From contig JADGIB010000168.1 in NCBI GenBank assembly GCA_019683665.1, forward strand, positions 1 to 7,737: a DNA stretch of 7,737 bases. Direction: 5' to 3'. This DNA comes from Solirubrobacteraceae bacterium. GTDB lineage: Bacteria > Actinomycetota > Thermoleophilia > Solirubrobacterales > Solirubrobacteraceae. Of the stretch, positions 1 through 4,963 are shown piece by piece (within the stretch, counting starts at the first letter, position 1; each line of letters begins with the position of its first letter). Under the pieces are notes generated by a model. It was not told the origin of the DNA and ran no database searches. It saw only the letters and a list, made by a program, of their open reading frames with translations. The position numbers and the translations under genes were made by a program.

Positions 1-1
1 G

Positions 2-1390
2 CCCGACGCCGAGGAGCCCCGCCCCTGGTCGGCCCTCGCCGTCCTCGCCGTCGCCCAGTTCATGGTCATCCTCGACGTCACCGTCGTGAACGTCGCCCTC
101 CCGTCGATCGGCGCCGCCCTCGACGTCGCCGCCGCCGGCCTGCCGTGGGTGGTGACCGCCTACGTGCTCGTCACCGGCGCGCTCATGCTCCTCGGCGGGC
201 GCGTCACCGACCGCCTCGGCCGCCGCCCCGTGTTCCTCGCCGGGCTCGGCCTCTTCACCGCCGCGTCACTGGCCAGCGGCCTGGCCTGGTCGCCGGCCGC
301 GCTCATCGCCTCGCGCACCGTGCAGGGCCTCGGCGCGGCGCTCCTGCTGCCCTCGGCGCTCGCGCTCGTCACGACGACGTACCACGGCCGCCAGCGGGCG
401 GTCGCGCTGGGCCTGTGGGGCACGATCGGCAGCGCCGGCGCCGCCGCCGGGATGCTCGTCGGCGGCGTCCTCACCGAGCTGCTGGGCTGGCGGTGGATCT
501 TCCTCGTCAACGTGCCGGTCGGGCTGGCCGCCGCGGCCGCCACGCTGCGCCTGCTCCCGTCCGCGCCCCCGCCCGCCGCGCGCGGGCGCCTCGACCTGCC
601 CGGCGCGCTGACGCTCCTCGGCGGGCTGGCCGTCGCCCTCTACGCGATCGAGACGGCGCCCGGCCGCGGCTGGGGGTCGGCGACGACGCTCGCCCTCCTC
701 GGCGCCGGCGCCGGCCTGCTCGTCGCGTTCGCGCTCGCCGAGCGCCGCGGGCGCGACCCGCTCGTGCCCCCGGCGACCTGGCGGGCCCGCTCGCTGAGCG
801 CGGGCGCGGGGCTCATGCTCGGCGGCACCGGCCTGCTGGCCGGGTCGTTCCTGCTGAACACGATGTTCCTCCAGGAGGTGCTCGACGCGTCCGCGCTCGA
901 GACCGGCCTCGCGTTCCTGCCGCTGGCGCTGGTCATCCTCGCCGCCGCCCACGTCGCCTCGCGGATCCTCCCGGCGGCCGGCTCGCGCGCGGTCGCCGGC
1001 GGCGGCCTGGCGCTCATCGGCGCGGGCTCGGCGCTGCTCGCGCTCGCCCCCGGCGACGCGGGCTACCTGCGCGACCTGCTGCCCGGGTTCCTGGCCCTCG
1101 GCGCGGGCGCGGGCCTCGCGTTCGTCGGGATCTCGGTCACCGCGCTGGCCGACGTCGCCCACGAGACGGCCGGGCTGGCCTCCGGGGTGATGACGACCGC
1201 GCACGAGGTCGGCGCCGCGCTCGGCGTCGGCGTCCTCACCGCCGTCGCGCTCGGCGCCGGCGGGATCGCCGTCGGCCACGAGCGCGGCTCGGTCGCCGCG
1301 GCGGTCATCGCGGCCGCGTTCGCGCTGATCGCGGTGACGGCGCTGCCGGAGGTCCGCCCGGCGCCGGGGACCCGCCCCGCGATGCACTAG
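2..1390 (+). CDS. DHA2-type MFS multidrug/metabolite efflux transporter (5' end cut by window edge)
   Basis: Inner-membrane proton-driven efflux pump of the major facilitator superfamily, probably the 14-helix DHA2 group (EmrB/QacA-like). The frame is open to the left edge: 20 residues (ending ALAVLAVAQF) precede the first ATG at 62 and belong to helix 1, so that ATG is internal and the true start lies outside. Visible motifs, numbered from nt 2: LDVTVVNVALPSI at 24-36 (motif D1), GGRVTDRLGRRP at 65-76 (motif A, the loop between helices 2 and 3), an altered motif C GAAAGMLVGG at 146-155, followed closely by GWRWIFLVNVPVG. The 462 residues seen suit this family once a short N-terminus is added. 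A TetR-type gene begins 10 bp downstream on the same strand and may regulate it. The substrate cannot be read from sequence. The family call is firm; the drug-export role is inferred. Confidence 0.93.
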   Translation, partial: PDAEEPRPWSALAVLAVAQFMVILDVTVVNVALPSIGAALDVAAAGLPWVVTAYVLVTGALMLLGGRVTDRLGRRPVFLAGLGLFTAASLASGLAWSPAALIASRTVQGLGAALLLPSALALVTTTYHGRQRAVALGLWGTIGSAGAAAGMLVGGVLTELLGWRWIFLVNVPVGLAAAAATLRLLPSAPPPAARGRLDLPGALTLLGGLAVALYAIETAPGRGWGSATTLALLGAGAGLLVAFALAERRGRDPLVPPATWRARSLSAGAGLMLGGTGLLAGSFLLNTMFLQEVLDASALETGLAFLPLALVILAAAHVASRILPAAGSRAVAGGGLALIGAGSALLALAPGDAGYLRDLLPGFLALGAGAGLAFVGISVTALADVAHETAGLASGVMTTAHEVGAALGVGVLTAVALGAGGIAVGHERGSVAAAVIAAAFALIAVTALPEVRPAPGTRPAMH

Positions 1391-1393
1391 CGT
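1388..1393 (+). promoter_or_regulatory. Putative -10 element (TAGCGT) of the TetR gene, overlapping the MFS stop codon
   Basis: The hexamer TAGCGT fits the actinobacterial TAnnnT -10 consensus and lies 7 nt before the ATG at 1401, so transcription would start at or next to the A of the start codon (leaderless mRNA). No purine-rich Shine-Dalgarno lies in the 10-bp gap. The first three bases are also the TAG stop of the efflux gene. The same box recurs before the lipoprotein gene at 4480. No -35 match is evident, so this is a pattern-based prediction. Confidence 0.4.
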
Positions 1394-1400
1394 CGCGGGC

Positions 1401-1982
1401 ATGTCCGAGCCGGCGACCGACCATCGCCGCGCGATCGCCGAGCGCAACGCGGCGGCGATCGTCGCGGCGGCCGAGCAGATGATGAGCGAGCGCGCGCCGC
1501 TCAGCGTGTCGGCCGTCGCCGCGCGCGCCGGGGTCTCGCGCGTGACGTTCTACGCGCACTTCGCCGGGCTGCCGGAGCTCGTCGCGGCCGTCGTCCGGCG
1601 CACGCTCGACGACGCGGTCGCGGCGATGGCGGTCGCCCGGCCCGACGAGGGGCCGGCGCTGGAGGCGTTCGCGCGGCTCATCGACGCCGGCTGGCGGCAG
1701 CTCGAGCGCTTCGGCGGCGTCGGGGACGCGGCGGCCGAGCACGTGCCGCCCGAGGAGCTGCGCACGAGCCACGAGCGGGTCCTCGGCGTCGTCCGCGCCC
1801 TCGTCGAGCGCGGCCGCGCCGCCGGCGAGATCCGCGACGACCTGCCGGCCGAGTGGCTCGTCACGACGTTCTACGCGCTCCTGCACGCCGGCGCCGACGA
1901 CGTGCGCGCGGGGCGGCTCGATCCCGAGGCCGCCCCGGCGGTGCTGCGCACGACGATCCTCGACCTCCTGCGCGCCCGCTGA
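1401..1982 (+). CDS. TetR/AcrR-family transcriptional regulator
   Basis: One-component DNA-binding regulator of 193 aa, the usual TetR size. The N-terminal domain carries a helix from about residue 10 to 28 and then the helix-turn-helix at about 34-53 (LSVSAVAARAGVSRVTFYAHF), with the typical V-S-x-x-T-F-Y-x-H-F recognition-helix signature. The all-helical C-terminal part (about 60-193) is the ligand-binding and dimer domain and is not conserved enough to suggest a ligand. The ATG at 1401 is chosen because it gives a normal N-terminal arm and follows the pump stop by 10 bp. The gene lies directly downstream of the DHA2 transporter on the same strand, which suggests that it represses that pump and perhaps itself. 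Its stop codon abuts the stop of the convergent PNPOx-like gene with no intergenic base. Confidence 0.93.
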   Translation: MSEPATDHRRAIAERNAAAIVAAAEQMMSERAPLSVSAVAARAGVSRVTFYAHFAGLPELVAAVVRRTLDDAVAAMAVARPDEGPALEAFARLIDAGWRQLERFGGVGDAAAEHVPPEELRTSHERVLGVVRALVERGRAAGEIRDDLPAEWLVTTFYALLHAGADDVRAGRLDPEAAPAVLRTTILDLLRAR

Positions 1983-1989
1983 TCAGCGG
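1976..1989. repeat. 14-bp perfect palindrome centred on two abutting convergent stop codons
   Basis: CCGCTGATCAGCGG is a perfect inverted repeat with its centre between 1982 and 1983. The TGA of the TetR gene and the TCA (TGA read leftward) of the PNPOx-like gene form its core. The central 6 bp are palindromic simply because two TGA stops abut; the four extra matched bases on each side are not forced by that. There is no loop or T-tract, so I do not call it a terminator. Confidence 0.6.
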
Positions 1990-2453
1990 CGGGCGATCGT
2001 CCGCACCTCGGCGCCCGGGCGCCACAGCTCGATCACGATCCCGTCGCGCGCCTCGTTCAGCGTCACGAGCGAGACCTCGTCGAGGTCGAGCCGGAAGAGG
2101 TGCGAGGGGCCGCCGGCGGCCACCTCGCCGTTGAGCTCGGCGACGAGGCCCGGGTCGGCCACCTCCTCGGCGCGGCCGGCGAGCTTCGCGTCGCCCCGCC
2201 ACGCGTCGGGCTCGTCGGAGCCGCTGTGGAGCGCGTAGCGCGGGTCGCGGCGCAGGTCGCGCGCCTTCAGCGCCTGCCACATCGACCCGATCCACAGCTC
2301 GCCGTGCTCGATCCGCGCCTCGGTGCCGCTGATCCGCGGCGAGCTGTCGCGGCGCAGGGTGGCGATCGTCTTGTGCCCGTGCGCGTCGAGGCGCTCGCGG
2401 ACCCGGGCGGCGAGGTCCGGCGCCTCCGTCTCGAATGTCGACCAGGAAGCCAT
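1983..2453 (-). CDS. Pyridoxamine 5'-phosphate oxidase-like (split-barrel flavin/F420-binding) family protein
   Basis: Small cytoplasmic protein of 156 aa with the split beta-barrel pattern of the PNPOx-like superfamily: a hydrophobic strand with TIATLRRDSSPRISGTEARI at about 28-47, then GELWIGSM, then a basic A-R-D-L-R-R-D-P-R segment followed by YALHS. This is the typical order of the cofactor-phosphate-binding part in actinobacterial FMN- or F420-dependent members. True PLP-synthesis enzymes are longer, so a pdxH call is not justified; the likely role is an oxidoreductase or a cofactor/heme-type binding protein. In-frame alternatives start at a TTG (2510) and an ATG (2489), but MASWSTFE at 2453 is the usual family N-terminus and the extra residues are an Arg-rich, unconserved stretch. 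No Shine-Dalgarno is evident. It is divergent from the HTH-DinB gene across 71 bp and convergent with the TetR gene. Confidence 0.85.
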   Translation of the reverse strand: MASWSTFETEAPDLAARVRERLDAHGHKTIATLRRDSSPRISGTEARIEHGELWIGSMWQALKARDLRRDPRYALHSGSDEPDAWRGDAKLAGRAEEVADPGLVAELNGEVAAGGPSHLFRLDLDEVSLVTLNEARDGIVIELWRPGAEVRTIARR

Positions 2454-2488
2454 GCGGGCAGCGTGCCGCCGCGCCCGCCGCCGGTCCA

Positions 2489-2500
2489 TCGACACGTCGA
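2489..2500. promoter_or_regulatory. Possible operator: short inverted repeat between divergent genes
   Basis: The 71-bp gap between the PNPOx-like gene (start 2453) and the HTH-DinB gene (start 2525) contains TCGAC-AC-GTCGA, 5-bp arms with a 2-bp spacer. It is the only clear dyad in the gap and sits where a regulator could control both directions. Arms this short arise often by chance in GC-rich DNA, and no convincing -10 or -35 pair was found in the gap on either strand. Confidence 0.2.
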
Positions 2501-2512
2501 ACGCGATCAAGC

Positions 2513-2517
2513 GAGGA
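2513..2517 (+). promoter_or_regulatory. Ribosome binding site (GAGGA) that fixes a GTG start
   Basis: GAGGA lies 7 nt before the GTG at 2525. It is the best Shine-Dalgarno near this gene and supports the GTG over an in-frame ATG at 2435, which would lie inside the divergent PNPOx-like gene. Confidence 0.6.
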
Positions 2518-2524
2518 TGTCGCC

Positions 2525-3439
2525 GTGGCCGCCGACCGCCTGCGCGACCTCCTCGACCTCGTGCTCGGCTCGCTCGACGAGCCCGGCGCCGGCGTCGCCG
2601 CGCTCGCCCGCCGCGCGCACGTCTCGCGCGACCACCTCGACCGGCTCCTGGCCGCCGCGACCGGGGAGACGCCGGCGGCGCTGCGCCGGCGCCTGCTGCT
2701 CGAGCGGGCGGCCTGGCAGCTGCGCACCGGCGCGGCGAGCGCGACCGAGGTCGCCGCCGCCGCCGGGTACGGCTCGCTGGCCGCGTTCTCGCGCGCGTTC
2801 GCCCGCGCCCACGGGGTCGCGCCGAGCGCGTTCGCGGCCTCCGGGCGGCCGTTCCGGCTGGCCGCGCGCAACGGCATCCACTTCCACCCGCCCGCGGGCC
2901 TGCTCGTCCCCGGGCCGCACGCGCCCGCGGCGCCGCGCGACCCGACCGAGACGCTCCTGCGCCATCACGTCGACCGGCTCCGCGGGCTGCTGCGCGCCGC
3001 GGCGACGCTCCCCCGCGAGGCGCTCGAGCGCCCGCTGCGGCCCGGGTTCGTCGTGCTGCCGTTCGAGGGCGAGGAGCCGACCGCGGCGCTCATGGCCCGG
3101 CGCCTCGTCACCGGGCTCGAGGTCTGGGTCGCGGCGATGGCGGGCGAGCCGGCGCCGGACGCGCCGGCCGACGACGACCTCGAGGGGCGCTTCGAGCGGG
3201 CGGCGCGCGCGTTCGCGCGCATCGTCCGCGCGATCCGCGACCGGGGCGCGTGGGCGGACGCGTTCGTCGACGCGCTGTGCGAGCCGCCGGAGATGTTCAC
3301 CTACGGCGGCGTCGTCGCCCACGTGCTCGCGGTCGGGGCGGTGCGGCGGGAGATGCTCGCGAGCGTCCTGGCCGAGCTGGGCGCCGACGTGCCCGACCTC
3401 GCCGACCCGCTCGCGTGGGAGCAGGCGCGGCGCCGATGA
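2525..3439 (+). CDS. AraC-type helix-turn-helix protein fused to a DinB-like domain
   Basis: Predicted cytoplasmic transcriptional regulator of 304 aa from the GTG at 2525. Residues about 5-105 form the paired AraC helix-turn-helix domain: first HTH around VAALARRAHVSRDHLDRLL (24-42), second around ATEVAAAAGYGSLAAFSRAF (73-92), with the A-x-x-x-G-Y/F-x-x-x-x-x-F-x-R-x-F signature and the H-G-x-x-P-S-x-F ending. A linker NGIHFHPPAG (116-125) leads to a helical DinB-like domain (about 140-300). In DinB proteins three histidines usually bind a metal. Here His147/His148 in the first helix and a His in the late segment VVAHVLAVG are visible, but the second His of the usual H-x3-H is missing, so metal binding is doubtful. 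In this fusion DinB would be the sensor. The VOC gene 63 bp downstream is the likely target or partner (inference). Confidence 0.88.
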   Translation: MAADRLRDLLDLVLGSLDEPGAGVAALARRAHVSRDHLDRLLAAATGETPAALRRRLLLERAAWQLRTGAASATEVAAAAGYGSLAAFSRAFARAHGVAPSAFAASGRPFRLAARNGIHFHPPAGLLVPGPHAPAAPRDPTETLLRHHVDRLRGLLRAAATLPREALERPLRPGFVVLPFEGEEPTAALMARRLVTGLEVWVAAMAGEPAPDAPADDDLEGRFERAARAFARIVRAIRDRGAWADAFVDALCEPPEMFTYGGVVAHVLAVGAVRREMLASVLAELGADVPDLADPLAWEQARRR

Positions 3440-3502
3440 GTTCGCGCCGCGGGCGGCGTCTGTAGGTGCGAACACGGACTCACCGACCGCAGGAGCGTTC
3501 CC
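3440..3502 (+). promoter_or_regulatory. Gap before the VOC gene with a strong Shine-Dalgarno (AGGAG, 3491-3495)
   Basis: The 63-bp gap holds AGGAG ending 7 nt before the ATG at 3503, an ideal ribosome binding site. A TGTAGGTG stretch at 3461-3468 could be a weak extended -10, giving the VOC gene its own promoter, but no -35 partner stands out. No terminator-like hairpin separates the two genes, so read-through from the HTH-DinB gene is also possible. Confidence 0.45.
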
Positions 3503-3946
3503 ATGACCGCACCGTCCCGCCTCGTCTTCATCAACCTCCCCGTGGCCGACCTGGAGGCGTCGATGGCCTTCTACCGGCGGCTCGGCTTCACGTTCGACGA
3601 GCGGTTCACCGACGAGAAGGCCGCGTGCATGGTCATCGCCGAGGACGCCTCGTACGCGATGCTCCTCGACCGCGAGTTCTTCGCGACGTTCACGGCCAAG
3701 CCGGTCGCCGACCCGCACGCGACGACGCAGGCGCTCATCGCCGTCTCGGCCGAGGACCGCGCCGCCGTCGACGCGCTCGCCGACGCCGCGCTGGCCGCCG
3801 GCGGGGCCCCGGCGCGCGAGCCGATGGACCACGGCTTCATGTACCAGCGCAGCTTCTACGACCCCGACGGCCACCACTGGGAGGTCATGTGGATGAGACC
3901 CGAGGCGGCCCAGCAGGGCGCCCCCGACGCCGCCCCGGCGGCCTGA
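3503..3946 (+). CDS. VOC-fold (glyoxalase/bleomycin-resistance-like) protein of the COG3607 type
   Basis: Cytoplasmic protein of 147 aa, the full length of a single VOC (beta-alpha-beta-beta-beta twice) protein. The N-terminal F-I-N-L-P-V-A-D-L-E-x-S-x-x-F-Y-x-x-L-G-F segment (9-29), the F-T-D-E-x-A-A-C-M-V-I stretch near 36-46, and the C-terminal DHGFMYQRSFYDPDGHHWEVMWM block (109-131) are the hallmarks of the predicted lactoylglutathione lyase-like group. The usual first metal-ligand position of glyoxalase I is Asn11 here, not His, while the last ligand Glu127 (HWE) is kept, so a true glyoxalase reaction is uncertain; a role on reactive carbonyls, thiol adducts or another small molecule is possible. 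The start is fixed by AGGAG 7 nt upstream. It follows the HTH-DinB gene and is closed off by a strong terminator, so it is last in its unit. Confidence 0.9.
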   Translation: MTAPSRLVFINLPVADLEASMAFYRRLGFTFDERFTDEKAACMVIAEDASYAMLLDREFFATFTAKPVADPHATTQALIAVSAEDRAAVDALADAALAAGGAPAREPMDHGFMYQRSFYDPDGHHWEVMWMRPEAAQQGAPDAAPAA

Positions 3947-3948
3947 CG

Positions 3949-3987
3949 GCGGCCCGGGGCGCGCCCACCGCGCGCCCCGGCCGCTTT
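3949..3987 (+). terminator. Strong intrinsic terminator after the VOC gene
   Basis: Two bases after the VOC stop, the left arm GCGGCCCGGGGCGCGC (3949-3964) pairs with GCGCGCCCCGGCCGC (3970-3984): 15 base pairs with one bulged C and a 5-nt CCACC loop, followed directly by TTTA. The T-run is short, but the stem is exceptionally stable. The T-run runs into the putative -10 of the next gene. Confidence 0.8.
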
Positions 3988-3992
3988 ACCCT
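3987..3992 (+). promoter_or_regulatory. Putative -10 element (TACCCT) for the 159-aa gene
   Basis: TACCCT fits TAnnnT and ends 10 nt before the ATG at 4003. Because a terminator lies immediately upstream, the downstream gene needs its own promoter, which strengthens this otherwise short match. The purine run GGGGAG touches the ATG with no spacing, too close for a normal Shine-Dalgarno, so a leaderless or very short-leader transcript is likely. Confidence 0.4.
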
Positions 3993-4002
3993 GGGCGGGG
4001 AG

Positions 4003-4482
4003 ATGGCCCGCGATGCCGAGGATCGCCTCACGCCCGCGGAGCGCCTGCTGGCCGCGAAGCTGCCCGAGGACGCGACCGGGCCGCACGAGGTCTCGCGCCG
4101 CAGCCTCCAGGCGCCGCGCACGCTCGAGGGCTACTTCCGCGGCTCGGCGCCGCCGCGGTGGATGGAGCGCGTCGCCGCGGTCGACCGCGGGATCGAGCGC
4201 GAGCGCGCCCGGCTGGCGGAGGCCCGCGAGGCGCTCGCGCGCGAGTGCGCGGGCGACCCCGAGCGGTTCGCGCGGCGCTGGCGCGAGACGGTCGCCGGCT
4301 GGGCGTTCGACGAGGAGCTCAACGAGCTGATCCGCCGCCACAACGAGTGGTACCCGATCGAGCGCCGCCTCCCGGTCGACCTGCGCACCCGCGACTACGT
4401 GCTCGTCAACGGCCGCTCGCACCGGCGGCCCGTCCTCGACGCCGACTGGGCCCTGGCGGAGTTCCCGCCCGAGCTGAGCTAG
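4003..4482 (+). CDS. Uncharacterised conserved actinobacterial-type protein, 159 aa
   Basis: I do not recognise a named family. The protein is soluble, with no signal peptide or membrane segment, and highly charged. An N-terminal region (LTPAERLLAAKLPEDATG, 9-26) is followed by YFRGSAPPRWMERV (44-57), a long Arg/Glu-rich helix likely to be amphipathic or a short coiled coil (about 58-98), then W-A-F-D-E-E-L-N-E-L-I-R-R-H-N-E-W-Y-P-I-E-R-R-L-P (100-124) and a C-terminal DYVLVNGRSHRRPVLDADWALAEFPP block (131-156). The dense run of Trp, Tyr, His, Asn and Pro in 100-156 looks conserved rather than spurious, and I recall similar tails on hypothetical proteins of soil actinobacteria. The ATG at 4003 is the first plausible start after the terminator; the frame is open further upstream only as a VOC-gene shadow. 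The lipoprotein gene starts 12 bp after its stop. Its function is unknown. Confidence 0.8.
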   Translation: MARDAEDRLTPAERLLAAKLPEDATGPHEVSRRSLQAPRTLEGYFRGSAPPRWMERVAAVDRGIERERARLAEAREALARECAGDPERFARRWRETVAGWAFDEELNELIRRHNEWYPIERRLPVDLRTRDYVLVNGRSHRRPVLDADWALAEFPPELS

Positions 4483-4485
4483 CGT
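4480..4485 (+). promoter_or_regulatory. Putative -10 element (TAGCGT) for the lipoprotein gene, overlapping the upstream stop codon
   Basis: TAGCGT starts with the TAG stop of the 159-aa gene and ends 9 nt before the ATG at 4495. It is identical to the hexamer before the TetR gene. The 12-bp gap has only a weak GAGCGG in place of a Shine-Dalgarno. The recurrence supports a real element; the absence of a -35 match keeps confidence modest. Confidence 0.4.
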
Positions 4486-4494
4486 GAGCGGGCG

Positions 4495-4926
4495 ATGCCC
4501 CGCCTCCTGACCGCGATCCTCGCCGCGCTGGCCGCCGGCGCGCTCGCCGCCGGCTGCGGCGACGATTCCGAGCCGTCGTCGGTGACGTTCCTCGACACCA
4601 CCTCGACGCCGGCCGAGACGACGGCCCCGGCGCAGACGGCGACGTCGGCCACCCCGACGACGACCGCGCCGCCCGCGGAGCCCGCCCCGTCGACGAACGC
4701 GGAGCCGACGGTCGAGGCGCCGACCGGCGGCGCGACCGTGCCGCGCGACACCGGCGGCGGCGGGAGCACCGGCGGGGCGACGGTCCCGAAGGACACGAGC
4801 TCGACTGGGGGCGCGCCGGCCCACCAGGACCCCGAGTGCAGGCCGGGCACCGGCCCGGGCTTCCCCGACCGGCCGCAGTGCGAGCCGGTCAGCGGCCCGG
4901 ACGCCCGCGAGGACGAGGGCCGCTGA
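4495..4926 (+). CDS. Small Thr/Pro-rich secreted lipoprotein
   Basis: Predicted 143-aa lipoprotein. A lipoprotein signal peptide is clear: Arg3, a hydrophobic Leu/Ala stretch, and a lipobox L-A-A-G-C with the lipidated Cys at 21 (a one-residue variation on L-x-G-C), so the mature protein should be anchored on the outer face of the cytoplasmic membrane. The mature part is low-complexity: Thr/Ala/Pro/Glu-rich (30-76), then a Gly/Thr segment with two copies of T-G-G-A-T-V-P-[RK]-D-T (77-86 and 92-101), then a short tail with Cys115 and Cys129, which could form a disulfide outside the cell. No enzymatic domain is visible; it resembles a wall-spanning spacer with a small C-terminal knob. It ends 7 bp from the convergent universal stress gene. 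Confidence 0.8.
   Translation: MPRLLTAILAALAAGALAAGCGDDSEPSSVTFLDTTSTPAETTAPAQTATSATPTTTAPPAEPAPSTNAEPTVEAPTGGATVPRDTGGGGSTGGATVPKDTSSTGGAPAHQDPECRPGTGPGFPDRPQCEPVSGPDAREDEGR
4723..4797 (+). repeat. Tandem 10-residue coding repeat inside the lipoprotein gene
   Basis: Two 30-bp units (4723-4752 and 4768-4797) encode T-G-G-A-T-V-P-R-D-T and T-G-G-A-T-V-P-K-D-T, separated by 15 bp encoding GGGGS. The units differ at several wobble positions and at Arg/Lys, so the duplication is old enough to have drifted while the peptide was kept. A third partial T-G-G-A follows at residues 104-107. Confidence 0.75.
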
Positions 4927-4927
4927 G

Positions 4928-4963
4928 CGCCGCCTAGTCGGCGAGGACCGGCCGCGGCCGGTC
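4928..4963. terminator. Possible bidirectional terminator with a perfect 18-bp palindrome between convergent genes
   Basis: GACCGGCCGCGGCCGGTC (4946-4963) is a perfect palindrome that in RNA can fold as a 7-bp stem with a CGCG loop from either strand. A second, weaker hairpin CGCCG-CCTAGT-CGGCG (4928-4943) contains the leftward TAG stop in its loop. The array lies just past the lipoprotein stop (4926) and covers the last codons of the universal stress gene. No T-tract follows on either strand, so termination is a prediction from position and symmetry. Confidence 0.4.

Noticed and set aside
266..1447. Long leftward open frame (393 codons) antisense to the efflux pump
   Set aside because: The product is dominated by R, G, A, E and D with no domain; the DHA2 reading on the plus strand has full family motifs.
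2435..2524. ATG at 2435 as the start of the HTH-DinB gene
   Set aside because: It would overlap the divergent PNPOx-like coding region and add 30 unconserved residues; the GTG at 2525 has a well-spaced GAGGA and starts right before the HTH domain.
2507..3877. Long leftward open frame (456 codons) antisense to the HTH-DinB and VOC genes
   Set aside because: Arg/Glu/Gly-rich low-complexity product with no recognisable motif, a typical high-GC shadow. The opposite strand encodes two clear families in the same span.
3466..4482. A single 338-codon rightward frame that would fuse an N-terminal extension to the 159-aa protein
   Set aside because: The extension is the VOC gene read in the wrong frame plus the terminator hairpin; the real gene begins at the ATG at 4003.
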